The notes beneath the pieces were generated by a model. The model saw only the letters and a list, made by a program, of their open reading frames with translations. It was not told the DNA's origin and ran no database searches. A stretch of DNA of 64,000 bases, taken from NCBI GenBank assembly GCA_944368215.1, contig CALVWX010000001.1:58251-122250 (forward strand), read 5' to 3'. The stretch comes from an uncultured Clostridia bacterium (GTDB lineage Bacteria > Bacillota > Clostridia > Christensenellales > Borkfalkiaceae). Below are positions 9,063 to 17,314 of this stretch, in pieces. Every line of letters starts with the position of its first letter. The stretch's first letter is position 1. A program made the position numbers and the translations under genes.

Positions 9063-10082
9063 TTACCTGTGCAGTTTCTCAAAAAATATGTTGTCTTTAA
9101 GGTACGCGGAGGCGGAAAGTCCCGCGCCCAGCGCGCACATAACCTTGGTCAGCGCGCTCTCCGTGCACTCGTCAAAGGCGCAGATTACGCTCTGCGGCAG
9201 GCCGACGGCGCTGGCGTATACGTTGGCGCGGCTGTCCACCGAAGCTATAACCACTTCGACTCCGCGCTCGCGGCAGTATTCGGCGAACTTGGTGAAGTTG
9301 AGGTTGCGCCCGGAAGTGCATACGGTGTCGCTGTGGTAGGGTTCTAAAACTACCGCGCGCGGCGCGCGGCGGTCAAAGTCGTACAGCGAAAAATTGAGGA
9401 GCGAGCGTGCGGTTATAAGCATTACGTCGCGGCATATGTCGGGTGCAACGGCCTTTTTGCCGCCGCGCGAAAGCTCCTCGCGCGCGGGCAGGGACGCGCC
9501 GTTCAAAAACCTGACTTCGCCCCCTTCAACCACGGCCAGACTTTCGCCCAGCACGCTGCGGTACCAGCCGGTTATCTGGTCGCAGAACATCAGCCTGCTC
9601 GCAAGGTGAATTTCCGCGGGCGATTTGCCGTTGGCAAAGGATACGAAAACGCCCTTCGCGCCGCCCTTTAAAATGAAGTCGACGGCGGCCGTAAAGTTTT
9701 TAAGGCCGTTCTGTCTGCAATCTTCCAGAGGATAGAGTGAGGAGACGAGTACGATGGGCAGGCCGACGTCGCACAGCGTAAGCGAAAAATAGTGCGCGTT
9801 TATGCACAGCGAATCTGTGCCGTGCGTAATTACAATTCCGTCGTAAAGTTCGGGATTTGCGGCTTTGACCGCGGTATATATGGCGTGCAACTGCTCTTCG
9901 TGCACGTTTTCGGAGAGCATGGATACGGGTTCTTCGCAGTCGAACTGCACTTCTTCGCCCCGCTCCGCGCGGTACATTTCTATAAGCCTTCTGTTGGCGT
10001 TGCCGTCGAGGTCGACGGTGCCGTTTCTGGCCGCGCTGCCTATCGTTCCGCCCGTAAAAATTACTTTTATTGCCTTTTTCAT
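9063..10082 (-). CDS. L-asparaginase (type I-like)
   Basis: Hydrolyses asparagine to aspartate and ammonia in the cytoplasm. 339 residues. The first catalytic threonine sits in FTGGTIGS near the N-terminus; the second is in VITHGTDSL, with the Asp/Lys pair partly recognisable. There is no signal peptide, consistent with the cytoplasmic type I. The ATG at 10082 is chosen because GGGAG lies about 10 bases upstream; an in-frame TTG at 10115 falls in the -10 region of the promoter (attata, 10118) and cannot be the start. Divergent from the iron alcohol dehydrogenase and possibly co-transcribed with rarA. Confidence 0.9.
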   Translation of the reverse strand: MKKAIKVIFTGGTIGSAARNGTVDLDGNANRRLIEMYRAERGEEVQFDCEEPVSMLSENVHEEQLHAIYTAVKAANPELYDGIVITHGTDSLCINAHYFSLTLCDVGLPIVLVSSLYPLEDCRQNGLKNFTAAVDFILKGGAKGVFVSFANGKSPAEIHLASRLMFCDQITGWYRSVLGESLAVVEGGEVRFLNGASLPAREELSRGGKKAVAPDICRDVMLITARSLLNFSLYDFDRRAPRAVVLEPYHSDTVCTSGRNLNFTKFAEYCRERGVEVVIASVDSRANVYASAVGLPQSVICAFDECTESALTKVMCALGAGLSASAYLKDNIFFEKLHR

Positions 10083-10117
10083 GCGTAAGTTTCTCCCGCC
10101 CGAAGTTTTACGCAAAT

Positions 10118-10146
10118 ATTATACTTTTCCCTCCGCCGTCTGTCAA
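10118..10146 (-). promoter_or_regulatory. Promoter of the asparaginase (and probably rarA)
   Basis: On the minus strand, TTGACA (10141-10146) and TATAAT (10118-10123) with exactly 17 bases between, a perfect sigma-A consensus. Confidence 0.88.
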
Positions 10147-10153
10147 CTTTCTG

Positions 10154-10182
10154 TTGATTATCGCCAGAGTTTAATGTATAAT
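10154..10182 (+). promoter_or_regulatory. Promoter of the iron alcohol dehydrogenase
   Basis: TTGATT (10154-10159) and TATAAT (10177-10182) with a 17-base spacer. The -35 box starts 8 bases from the -35 box of the divergent asparaginase promoter. Confidence 0.8.
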
Positions 10183-10217
10183 TGATCTGTAAAATATTTA
10201 CACGGGGGAAAATGACA

Positions 10218-11402
10218 ATGTTTGATTTCGAATATTTTGCGCCCACAAAAGCGGCGTTCGGCAAAAACAGCTTAAGCCGCCTTGCGGGCTTGATAAGCGA
10301 GCAGGGCTGCAAAAAGGTGCTGTTGCACTACGGCGGCGGCAGCGCCGAAAAAAGCGGCCTTTTAGCCATAGTCCGCTCGGCCCTCAAAGAGGCGGGCGTG
10401 CCGTGGGCCGAGCTCGGCGGCGTTAAGCCCAATCCCCGCCTGTCGCTCGTGTATGAGGGCATAGAGCTGTGCAAAAGGGAGGGGGTTGACTTTCTTTTAG
10501 CCGTCGGCGGCGGGTCGGTAATCGACAGCGCAAAGGCCATCGGCTACGGCCTTGCAAACGACGGCGACGTGTGGGACTTTTACGAGGGAACGCGCAAACC
10601 TTCGGCCTGCGTGCCCGTCGGCGTTGTGCTCACCATAGCCGCGGCCGGCAGCGAGATGAGCAATTCGTCCGTCATCACCAGAGAGGCGGAGGGCGGCGGC
10701 CTCAAGCGCGGCTGCAATTCAAATTACTGCCGTCCGCGCTTCGCCGTCATGAATCCCGAGCTGACTTATACCCTGCCCGATTATCAGACGGCCTGCGGCT
10801 GCACGGACATTTTAATGCACACCATGGAGCGCTATTTCACCAACGGCGGCAACATGGCCATAACCGACGCCGTGGCCGAAGGGCTCATGCGCACGGTCAT
10901 TGCAAACGCGCGCCTTTTAAAGCATAATCCCGTCGATTACGACGCCCGCGCCGAAGTTATGTGGGCGGGTGCGCTCTCACACAACGGCCTGACGGGTTGC
11001 GGAAACGACGGCGGCGACTGGGCCGTTCACGGCATAGAGCACGAACTCGGCGGACAGTACGACGTAGCCCACGGCGCAGGTCTCGCGGCGGTATGGCCCG
11101 CATGGGCAAAGTATGTGTATAAGGATTGCTTAATCCGCTTTTATCTGTTTGCCGTGCACGTAATGGGCGTGCGCCCCAGCGGCACGCGCGAAAGCATCGC
11201 GCGCGAGGGCATAGAGGCGTTTGCCGCCTTTTTAAGGGAAATAGGCATGCCCACTTCCTTAACCGAACTGGGCGTAGACCCCACGGATAAAGAATATAAA
11301 GTAATGGCCGAACGGTGCGCCGCCGCGGGCGGCGGCAAAAAGGGCAGCGCGAAGGTGCTGTACGTTCAGGACATTGAAAATATTTTAAGAAACGCAAAGT
11401 GA
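10218..11402 (+). CDS. Iron-containing alcohol dehydrogenase (YqhD/BDH-like)
   Basis: Group III NAD(P)-dependent dehydrogenase, probably reducing aldehydes such as butyraldehyde in fermentation. 394 residues. GGGSVIDSAKAIG is the nucleotide-binding motif. Metal ligands follow the family order: Asp and His in the middle (CGCTDILMHTMERYF), then the HGIEHELGG and VAHGAGLA histidines. The start is set at the second of two close ATGs (10218), 9 bases after GGGGG; the first (10212) is only 3 bases from it. Single gene between a divergent promoter and the terminator at 11415. The exact substrate is not readable. Confidence 0.9.
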   Translation: MFDFEYFAPTKAAFGKNSLSRLAGLISEQGCKKVLLHYGGGSAEKSGLLAIVRSALKEAGVPWAELGGVKPNPRLSLVYEGIELCKREGVDFLLAVGGGSVIDSAKAIGYGLANDGDVWDFYEGTRKPSACVPVGVVLTIAAAGSEMSNSSVITREAEGGGLKRGCNSNYCRPRFAVMNPELTYTLPDYQTACGCTDILMHTMERYFTNGGNMAITDAVAEGLMRTVIANARLLKHNPVDYDARAEVMWAGALSHNGLTGCGNDGGDWAVHGIEHELGGQYDVAHGAGLAAVWPAWAKYVYKDCLIRFYLFAVHVMGVRPSGTRESIAREGIEAFAAFLREIGMPTSLTELGVDPTDKEYKVMAERCAAAGGGKKGSAKVLYVQDIENILRNAK

Positions 11403-11414
11403 TTGAAATTACGG

Positions 11415-11445
11415 AAAAAAGGGGCGCGGCCGAATGCCGCGCCCC
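11415..11445 (-). terminator. Terminator between ADH and the YitT gene
   Basis: Perfect 10-bp stem GGGGCGCGGC (11421-11430) with its complement (11436-11445). On the minus strand six T follow, so it best serves the YitT gene; it may also help end the ADH transcript. Confidence 0.75.
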
Positions 11446-11501
11446 TCAAATTAACGGAGCATCGATGTGTATCTTCTTATGCGCAATGCGCGTCAACTGT
11501 C

Positions 11502-12428
11502 TTATATTTCTTCTTTGTCGGGTGGCAGATATCCTTCGCCGTAAATTTCCCTTGCCGAAGATACTATCATAAACGCCTTTTTGTCCTCCTCGCGCACAAT
11601 ATCTCTCAGGCGGGGGTATACTATGGGCTTTACCACGCACAACAACATTTTTTTGTCCTCGCCGGTGTATGCGCCGCGCGCGTCTATATACGTCGCGCCC
11701 GCGTCCAGTTCTTTCAGCACTCTCGCGCAAATCCTCGCGGCGGGCTCCTCCTCGGAAATGATAAAGACCATCTTTGCCGAGTTTCCGCCGTATAACACCC
11801 AGTCGAACACCAGCGTGAACACAACTACCGAAAGCACGGTGAAGAACATAACTTCGAGCGTGTCCGTTTTGTATGCAAATGCCGAGCACGCCACTATTAT
11901 TATGTCCGTGGTCATGGTTATCATGCCCGTGCTTATGTGGCGGAACTTCTTTTTAAGCACCTTTACGGGAATATCCGTGCCGCCCGAGGACGAGCCGCAC
12001 CTGAATATCAGCCCCATGCCGAACCCGAATATTGCGCCGCCCGTCACGGCGTTTATCAGCCTGTCGTCGGTAAACGGCAGAAGGTTGAGGCCGTAGCTTT
12101 GCGGCAGCCACGTAAAGAATATATACTCCACCAGCCACATGAGCAGGGAGGAGAGGCCTATTACGTACAGTGTCGAAAGGAAAAATTCCCGCCCGAACAC
12201 CTTCCAGCCCCATATCAGCAGGGGAACGTTTATTATAAAGGCTATAAGACCGGTGCTCACGCCCGTGGCTTCGTTTATTATCAGCGCGATGCCTGTGGCG
12301 CCGCCGCCCGCAAGGCCGCCCGCCTGCAAAAACATTACGACGCCTATGGGGTACAGCACGCAGCCCAGCGTTATAAGCGCATACCTTTTGGCATAACTTT
12401 TTAAAATTTTCTTTTTATCGGCTTCCAT
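11502..12428 (-). CDS. YitT family membrane protein (DUF161 + DUF2179)
   Basis: Membrane protein of unknown physiological role; YitT proteins are common in Firmicutes in several copies. 308 residues. Five to six hydrophobic helices fill residues about 15-200, with the family motifs LQAGGLAGGGATGIALI and FRCGSSSGGTDI. A cytoplasmic DUF2179 domain follows (about 215-300; KMVFIISEE, GATYIDARGAYTGE). The ATG at 12428 is chosen over an in-frame TTG at 12449, because the TTG lies inside the promoter spacer. The ATG itself stands only 8 bases behind the -10 box and has no Shine-Dalgarno sequence, so the message may be leaderless. Own terminator at 11415. Confidence 0.9.
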   Translation of the reverse strand: MEADKKKILKSYAKRYALITLGCVLYPIGVVMFLQAGGLAGGGATGIALIINEATGVSTGLIAFIINVPLLIWGWKVFGREFFLSTLYVIGLSSLLMWLVEYIFFTWLPQSYGLNLLPFTDDRLINAVTGGAIFGFGMGLIFRCGSSSGGTDIPVKVLKKKFRHISTGMITMTTDIIIVACSAFAYKTDTLEVMFFTVLSVVVFTLVFDWVLYGGNSAKMVFIISEEEPAARICARVLKELDAGATYIDARGAYTGEDKKMLLCVVKPIVYPRLRDIVREEDKKAFMIVSSAREIYGEGYLPPDKEEI

Positions 12429-12436
12429 ACACTTAT

Positions 12437-12465
12437 ATTTTATAGCCAAAACGCTTTCAAGTCAA
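12437..12465 (-). promoter_or_regulatory. Promoter of the YitT gene, abutting its start codon
   Basis: On the minus strand, TTGACT (12460-12465) and TAAAAT (12437-12442), 17-base spacer. The ATG is 8 bases past the -10 box, where transcription itself should begin. Confidence 0.72.
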
Positions 12466-12523
12466 TGCCTTTTTAAAGTAAGGTGTTCCCGAAAGATGTG
12501 TAATCTAAATATCAGCACCGCAG

Positions 12524-12648
12524 TGTCGTACTGAGCGAAGCAGGGTAAAACCCTGCGTAGTCGAACGTATCTTGCTTGGGTATAATCAAACAAGATCTTT
12601 CGACTGCGCACGTCGGACAGGCCCCTCCGTGCTCCGCTCAAGATGACA
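12524..12648. repeat. Interspersed repeat family A, copy 2
   Basis: Starts TGTCGT (one change from the usual TGTCAT) and ends ATGACA. Carries CTGAGCGAAGC, GTAGTCGAACGTATCTTGC, AAGATCTTTCGACTGCG and GCTCAAGATGACA. It occupies most of the 328-base gap between the YitT and AraC genes. Confidence 0.85.
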
Positions 12649-12756
12649 AGGGGGAAAATTCAAGCACCGTTCGTCAACTCCCTCTTAAGTATGCGCATGC
12701 GGCCGCCCTTTACAAAGTGCGGATAAAATGTTATAATGCGTGCGGGGGCGGGCAGG

Positions 12757-13593
12757 TCATTTCCTGTACGCCCGCGGCGTTACGCCGTATTTCTTTTTGA
12801 ACGCGTCCTTGAAATAGTTGCCGTCTGAAAAACCGCACCTCAGCGCGATTTCGGTTATGGAATGGTCTGTGGAGACGAGCTCCAATGCGGCGCGCTGAAG
12901 CCGCGTGAATACCAGGTATTCGTGCACGCCTATGCCCGCCGCCTCCCTGAATTTGCGGCTTAAATAGTTGGGCGTGTAGCCGGCCGCCGCGGCGATGTCG
13001 GCCATGCATATGTCTTCGGCGTAGTGGTCGGTTATGAATTTCGCCGCCCGCACTATGGGTATGTCCGTAGTGTGGATTTCCGCGGGCATGACGCTTAAAA
13101 AACTGCACTCCCTGCAGCACAGCAAAAAAAGCTCCTGCAGCAAAAGGCGTAGCATTGCGTCCGACTGGCCGTCGTCAATCTTTTCCTCCCTGCGCATGCG
13201 CGCGAACAGCGCGGCCATCTGGGCGCGGTAAGCTTCCGGCACCTGAAATATGCGCGTGCGCTCAAAAAACTGCCTGCCCTGCGGCAACATGGCGGCAACT
13301 TCTTCGTCTATGTCCTCCGCCCTGAAGAACAGGTTGTTCCTCTTGCACGGCCCGTATTCGTAGCGCGTGTAATGGAATACCTGCGGAGGTATGAGCATAA
13401 AATCGCCTTCGTGCAGATCGTACACGTCGTTGCCCGTAAAAAAACTGCACGAGCCGCTCTCTGCATAAAACAGCTCAAAATAGGGGTGGCAGTGCGGCGC
13501 GGCCATTACGAATCCCTTCTGGTTCAGCCGGCTTGCGGTATATATTCTGTCGATAATGCGGTCTGAAAATCTTTCGTTTCTGTCTCCCGGCAT
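12757..13593 (-). CDS. AraC-family transcriptional regulator with cupin domain
   Basis: 278 residues. An N-terminal cupin sensor (HCHPYFELFYAESGSCSFF, then HEGDFMLIPPQVFHYT) is followed by the C-terminal double helix-turn-helix of the AraC type (ICMADIAAAAGYTPNYLSRKF, then SITEIALRCGFSDGNYFKDA, ending YGVTPRAYRK). Many such proteins sense sugars. The ATG at 13593 has GGAGG 8 bases before it; a longer frame upstream is AT-rich and overlaps the promoter. Divergent from the MATE exporter and deacetylase genes, which are its likely targets (inference from position). Confidence 0.9.
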   Translation of the reverse strand: MPGDRNERFSDRIIDRIYTASRLNQKGFVMAAPHCHPYFELFYAESGSCSFFTGNDVYDLHEGDFMLIPPQVFHYTRYEYGPCKRNNLFFRAEDIDEEVAAMLPQGRQFFERTRIFQVPEAYRAQMAALFARMRREEKIDDGQSDAMLRLLLQELFLLCCRECSFLSVMPAEIHTTDIPIVRAAKFITDHYAEDICMADIAAAAGYTPNYLSRKFREAAGIGVHEYLVFTRLQRAALELVSTDHSITEIALRCGFSDGNYFKDAFKKKYGVTPRAYRK

Positions 13594-13638
13594 TGTATAC
13601 GCCTCCGAATAGTGTTGAAAAATCTGTATTTCACAATT

Positions 13639-13667
13639 ATTATAGTATATAAACAGTAGAAAATCAA
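13639..13667 (-). promoter_or_regulatory. Promoter of the AraC-type regulator
   Basis: On the minus strand, TTGATT (13662-13667) and TATAAT (13639-13644) with a 17-base spacer, about 45 bases before the start codon. Confidence 0.72.
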
Positions 13668-13737
13668 GATAATTTGTTGTAAAATGTTTAAGCTTCAAGC
13701 GGGACGGCTCGTTCCCCCTCGGAGCGGAGGTGAAAGC

Positions 13738-15231
13738 GTGCAGACGGCACAGAAGATTAAAAAACGTTATACGCTGTTTACGGGCAAGCAGCTTTTGTGG
13801 CTCATTCTGCCCATAGTCATAGAGCAGATTTTTTCCACATCGCTGGGCATGTTCGACTCCATGATGGTCTCGTCAATAGACGAGTTCGGCCACGCCAGCA
13901 ACGCGGTCGGCAACGTCGACTACATGAACAACCTCGTCATACAGCTTTTTTCGGCCTTTGCCACGGGCGGCGCTATTATAACTTCGCAGTATCTCGGCGC
14001 AAAGGACGTCGAAAACGCGCAGAAGAGCGCAAAGCACATGCTCGTGCTCGTGCTCATTTTCTCGTGCATAATCGCAGGACTCTGCCTTGCGATAAATCCC
14101 TATCTTCTTCAGCTCTTCTACGGCGACGTCAGCGACGACGTCATGGAAATGCAGCGCACCTACTTTTACATAACGGCGGCGTCCTTTCCGCTGATAGGCA
14201 TATTCAACGGCAGCGCGGCGCTTCTGCGCGTCCAGCGCAAAAGCATGTCCACCATGGTCAGCGCCGGCGCGAGCTGCGTAATAAACATAGGCCTCAACGC
14301 CCTGTTTATCTGGGTGTTCAACATGGGCGTAGCGGGCGCGGCTTTGGCCACGCTCATCGCCCGCGCAATCCCCGCGGTATACATGCGCGCGCTGCTCATG
14401 AGCGATAAAAACGAGCTTACGGTAAAACTCTTCACAAAATTCCGCTTCGACGGCGCAATGGTAAAGCACATTCTGTTCATCGCCATACCCAGCGGCGTGG
14501 AGAGCTGCCTCTTCCAGCTCGGCAAACTCATGACGAACACCTTCGTCAATTCGGGCTGCTACAAAATTTATGATGCCGCACTCGGCAAAGAGGTAAACAT
14601 TCAGGCCAACGCCAACACCATCGCAAACAACCTCAATAACATAGCTTCGGTCGTGGGCAGCGGCGTGGGCACTTCCTGCCTTACCGTAATAGGCCAGGCC
14701 GTCGGCACGGGCGACGTAAATTGCGTAAAATATTACATAAAGAAGATGTTTATAATCTCCTTTATCGCCAACGCTATATCGGTCGGCATAATAATGGCCA
14801 CCAGCCAGTGGCTGATTTATCTGTGGCAACAGCCCGCCGACGCATACCCCATAGCGCTCAACTGCCTGTATTTCTGCCTCTCTTTCCAGTTCGTAACATA
14901 CCCCTTGTCTTTCACGACGCCCGCGATACTCAAGGCCACGTCGGACGTAAAATACGTAATGTGGTCGGCCATATCTTCGATGATAATCCTTCGCGTCGGT
15001 CTGTGCTTCTTGCTCACCAGCGACGTTTTCCCCTTCCGGCTCGGCGCCATGGGCTACTGGATAGGCATGTGCTCAGACTGGTGCGGCCGCTCCGTACTCT
15101 TCGTCGCCCGTCTCCTAACGGGCAGGTGGAAGAAGGCTTCGGGCCTCATCAGGGAGGATGCCGTGGCCGATGGAACTGTCGAGGGTCAGCCGCAGGTAGG
15201 GACGGAAGGCCAGTCGGCCGACGGGCAATAA
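13738..15231 (+). CDS. MATE family efflux transporter
   Basis: Twelve-helix cation-coupled exporter of the MOP superfamily. About 497 residues. Typical features are GKQLLWLILPIVIEQIFSTSLGMFDSMMVS at the N-terminus (helix 1), a second homologous half beginning near residue 235 (ILFIAIPSGVESCLFQLGKL), and a polar tail. I prefer the GTG at 13738, which has GCGGAGGTG directly upstream; an in-frame ATG at 13684 has no ribosome site and is possible but less likely. The deacetylase gene follows after 26 bases. The substrate (drug or metabolite) is not readable. Confidence 0.87.
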   Translation: MQTAQKIKKRYTLFTGKQLLWLILPIVIEQIFSTSLGMFDSMMVSSIDEFGHASNAVGNVDYMNNLVIQLFSAFATGGAIITSQYLGAKDVENAQKSAKHMLVLVLIFSCIIAGLCLAINPYLLQLFYGDVSDDVMEMQRTYFYITAASFPLIGIFNGSAALLRVQRKSMSTMVSAGASCVINIGLNALFIWVFNMGVAGAALATLIARAIPAVYMRALLMSDKNELTVKLFTKFRFDGAMVKHILFIAIPSGVESCLFQLGKLMTNTFVNSGCYKIYDAALGKEVNIQANANTIANNLNNIASVVGSGVGTSCLTVIGQAVGTGDVNCVKYYIKKMFIISFIANAISVGIIMATSQWLIYLWQQPADAYPIALNCLYFCLSFQFVTYPLSFTTPAILKATSDVKYVMWSAISSMIILRVGLCFLLTSDVFPFRLGAMGYWIGMCSDWCGRSVLFVARLLTGRWKKASGLIREDAVADGTVEGQPQVGTEGQSADGQ

Positions 15232-15257
15232 TATAAAACAATTCAAGGAGGCATATC

Positions 15258-16124
15258 ATGCCGTCAACAGTTTTCAGACAGATGTTCGAAGAAAAATACA
15301 TGCGCTTTCCCGGTGGAAAAACAAAGGCCCTCACCTTCAGCTACGACGACGGAGTCGCCGCGGACGAGCGCCTTATAGGAATTTTTGAAAAGTACGGCTT
15401 AAAGGGAACCTTCAATCTCAACTCCATGCTTTTCGACTGCATAAACTGGCACAACCGCATGGACGAGGAGCAGACATATAACGCCTTTAAGGACACCGCT
15501 CACGAAATCGCCCTGCACGGCGCGCGGCATATATATTTAAACAAAGTGCCCCTGCCCGAGGCGATAAGGGAGGTGGCCTCAAACCGCGACTGGCTGGAGC
15601 ATAAGTTCGGTCGAATCGTCGACGGCATGGCGTACGCTTACAACGGCTACAACGGCGACGTAAAGCGCGTGCTCGCCGACCTCGGCGTAAAGTACGCCCG
15701 CACCACCATATCCACATATGCCTTCGATATTCCGCGTGACTTCCTCGAATGGAATCCCACCGTCCACCATAACGATCCCCGCCTCGGCGAACTTATAGAA
15801 AAATTCGTAAGCGGCTCGCCCGAAGACGAGTTCAAGCACCGCGAACCCTGGTTGTTCTATATCTGGGGTCACAGCTACGAATACGACGACGAGGACAACT
15901 GGAACGTGATAGAGGATGCGGCAAAAACTCTTTCGGGCAGGGACGATACTTGGTACGCAACCAACAGCGAGATATGCGACTACATAAACGCATACCGTTC
16001 GCTCGTATTTTCGCTCGACGGCGAAAGGGTTTATAACCCTTCGTGCATGTCCGTCTGGCTGGAGATAAGGGGGGAGGTTTACGTCATTCCCTCGGGCGGT
16101 ACGGTGCTATTCAAACAGGATTGA
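15258..16124 (+). CDS. Polysaccharide deacetylase family protein
   Basis: NodB-type carbohydrate esterase, 288 residues. The metal-binding Asp pair is in TFSYDDGV (residues about 27-34); a HGARH segment supplies histidines (normal NodB motif HSxxH, here degenerate). WNPTVHHND and WGHSYEYDDEDNW are in the second half. No signal peptide, so it is probably cytoplasmic and may act on small acetylated sugars rather than cell wall. AAGGAGG lies 8 bases before the ATG. Likely co-transcribed with the MATE gene. Deacetylation of imported pectic oligosaccharides is a possible role given the locus, but this is inference. Confidence 0.83.
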   Translation: MPSTVFRQMFEEKYMRFPGGKTKALTFSYDDGVAADERLIGIFEKYGLKGTFNLNSMLFDCINWHNRMDEEQTYNAFKDTAHEIALHGARHIYLNKVPLPEAIREVASNRDWLEHKFGRIVDGMAYAYNGYNGDVKRVLADLGVKYARTTISTYAFDIPRDFLEWNPTVHHNDPRLGELIEKFVSGSPEDEFKHREPWLFYIWGHSYEYDDEDNWNVIEDAAKTLSGRDDTWYATNSEICDYINAYRSLVFSLDGERVYNPSCMSVWLEIRGEVYVIPSGGTVLFKQD

Positions 16125-16164
16125 GGGGCTGTACCCGCGCAGTGTGCCGCGGGTATATACAAAG

Positions 16165-16200
16165 GCGGAGGCGTTTTGCCTCCGCTTTAAAATATATTTT
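16165..16200 (+). terminator. Rho-independent terminator after the deacetylase gene
   Basis: 8-bp stem GCGGAGGC (16165-16172) with its complement (16178-16185), followed by TTTAAAATATATTTT. Confidence 0.7.
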
Positions 16201-16212
16201 TTTGCTTCCCCC

Positions 16213-16241
16213 TTGATTTATTTTTTTTTATGTTGTAAAAT
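16213..16241 (+). promoter_or_regulatory. Promoter of kduD
   Basis: TTGATT (16213-16218) and TAAAAT (16236-16241), 17-base spacer. GTTGT (16232-16236) and ACAAC (16246-16250) form an inverted repeat across the -10 box that could be an operator. Confidence 0.68.
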
Positions 16242-16289
16242 AATGACAACGACATAATTTATAAGTCTATAAGGGAGGGAATACATACA

Positions 16290-17045
16290 ATGATTTTAGA
16301 CCAATTCAGCTTAAAGGGCAAAGTCGCCATAGTCACGGGCTCCAATACGGGGCTAGGGCAGGGCATTTCGCGCGCGTTTGTCGAAGCGGGTGCAAAGGTG
16401 GCGGGCGTTTCGCGCAGGCCGTCAACCGAAACGGAAGAAATGCTCGGCAAGGACAATTTTTATAACATAATTGCCGACCTTTCGTCCGTGGCGGTCATAC
16501 CGGAAGTCGTCGGCAAAACCATTTCGCGCTTCGGCAGGGTGGATATCCTCGTCAACAACGCCGGCATCATCAAGCGTCAGGATTCGATAGAGTTTTCCGA
16601 AGAAAACTGGGACAGCGTAATCAACGTCAATTTAAAGACGGTATTCTTCCTCACCCAGGCCGTTGCACAACAGTTTTTAAAGCAGAACTCGGGCGGCAAA
16701 ATAATCAACATAGCCTCGATGCTTTCCTATCAGGGCGGCATAAGGGTACCTTCATACACGGCCTCCAAATCGGCCATACGCGGCATAACAATGACGCTCG
16801 CCAACGAGTGGGCAAAGTACGGCATAAACGTAAACGCAATCGCCCCGGGATATATGGTTACCAATAACACTCAGGCCCTCCGTCAGGACGAAGAGCGCAG
16901 CGCTGATATTCTCGCGCGCATCCCCGCCGGCCGCTGGGGCACCCCGGCCGACCTCGAGGGTGCGGCCGTATTCCTCGCCTCGGCTGCTTCCGACTATGTA
17001 AACGGCTTCACTCTCGCCGTCGACGGCGGCTGGTTAGGCCGTTAA
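16290..17045 (+). CDS. kduD: 2-deoxy-D-gluconate 3-dehydrogenase / 5-keto-4-deoxyuronate pathway reductase KduD
   Basis: Short-chain dehydrogenase that reduces 2,5-diketo-3-deoxygluconate to 2-keto-3-deoxygluconate (KDG) in pectin breakdown. 251 residues, the normal length. NAD-binding TGSNTGLGQG (about residues 16-25), NNAG near 89, and the catalytic Ser-Tyr-Lys triad in IINIASMLSYQGG and SYTASK are present. The closing NAIAPGYMVTNNTQALR, IPAGRWG and VDGGWLGR are near-identical in pattern to enteric KduD, which makes the call firm. Single gene with its own promoter; kduI, which makes its substrate, lies at 24015. AGGGAGG precedes the start by 11 bases. Confidence 0.96.
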   Translation: MILDQFSLKGKVAIVTGSNTGLGQGISRAFVEAGAKVAGVSRRPSTETEEMLGKDNFYNIIADLSSVAVIPEVVGKTISRFGRVDILVNNAGIIKRQDSIEFSEENWDSVINVNLKTVFFLTQAVAQQFLKQNSGGKIINIASMLSYQGGIRVPSYTASKSAIRGITMTLANEWAKYGINVNAIAPGYMVTNNTQALRQDEERSADILARIPAGRWGTPADLEGAAVFLASAASDYVNGFTLAVDGGWLGR

Positions 17046-17166
17046 CGGCCCAACCGGCCAACGTTGCGCCGCTTGCGGCGCAACTCATAACTTGCCGCCA
17101 AAGCGGCAATCATAATGCGCGCTCTGTGCGCTCATAACTGTAAGCTTATCAGCCGCCCTGACAAGC

Positions 17167-17199
17167 GGAGGTGGATTGCGGAGCAAGACGGAGGGGTTT
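17167..17199 (+). repeat. Interspersed repeat family B, copy 2
   Basis: 33 bases identical to the reverse complement of 2716-2748. It sits in the 269-base gap between kduD and the P-type ATPase, which otherwise holds only a terminator. Confidence 0.75.
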
Positions 17200-17247
17200 A
17201 TTCTTGCGGAATTCCACCGCAACTATCCATTCTTTAATCCTCACCAT

Positions 17248-17285
17248 AAAAAAGCGCGGAAAGCCAATGCTTTCCGCGCTTTTTT
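17248..17285. terminator. Bidirectional terminator between kduD and the P-type ATPase
   Basis: Perfect 16-bp stem that includes its own A and T tracts (arms 17248-17263 and 17270-17285; core GCGCGGAAAG), so it works in both directions between convergent genes. Confidence 0.9.
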
Positions 17286-17314
17286 AACGCCGTTCGCGGC
17301 GCAATATGTGGGGA

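Noticed and set aside
10083-10115. TTG start for the asparaginase giving 11 more residues
   Set aside because: It would lie only 2 bases from the -10 box (10118-10123), before any plausible transcription start; the ATG at 10082 has GGGAG upstream.
12440-12460. CcpA-type cre site in the YitT promoter (TGAAAGCGTTTTGG)
   Set aside because: The right half of the consensus is missing and it is explained as promoter spacer.
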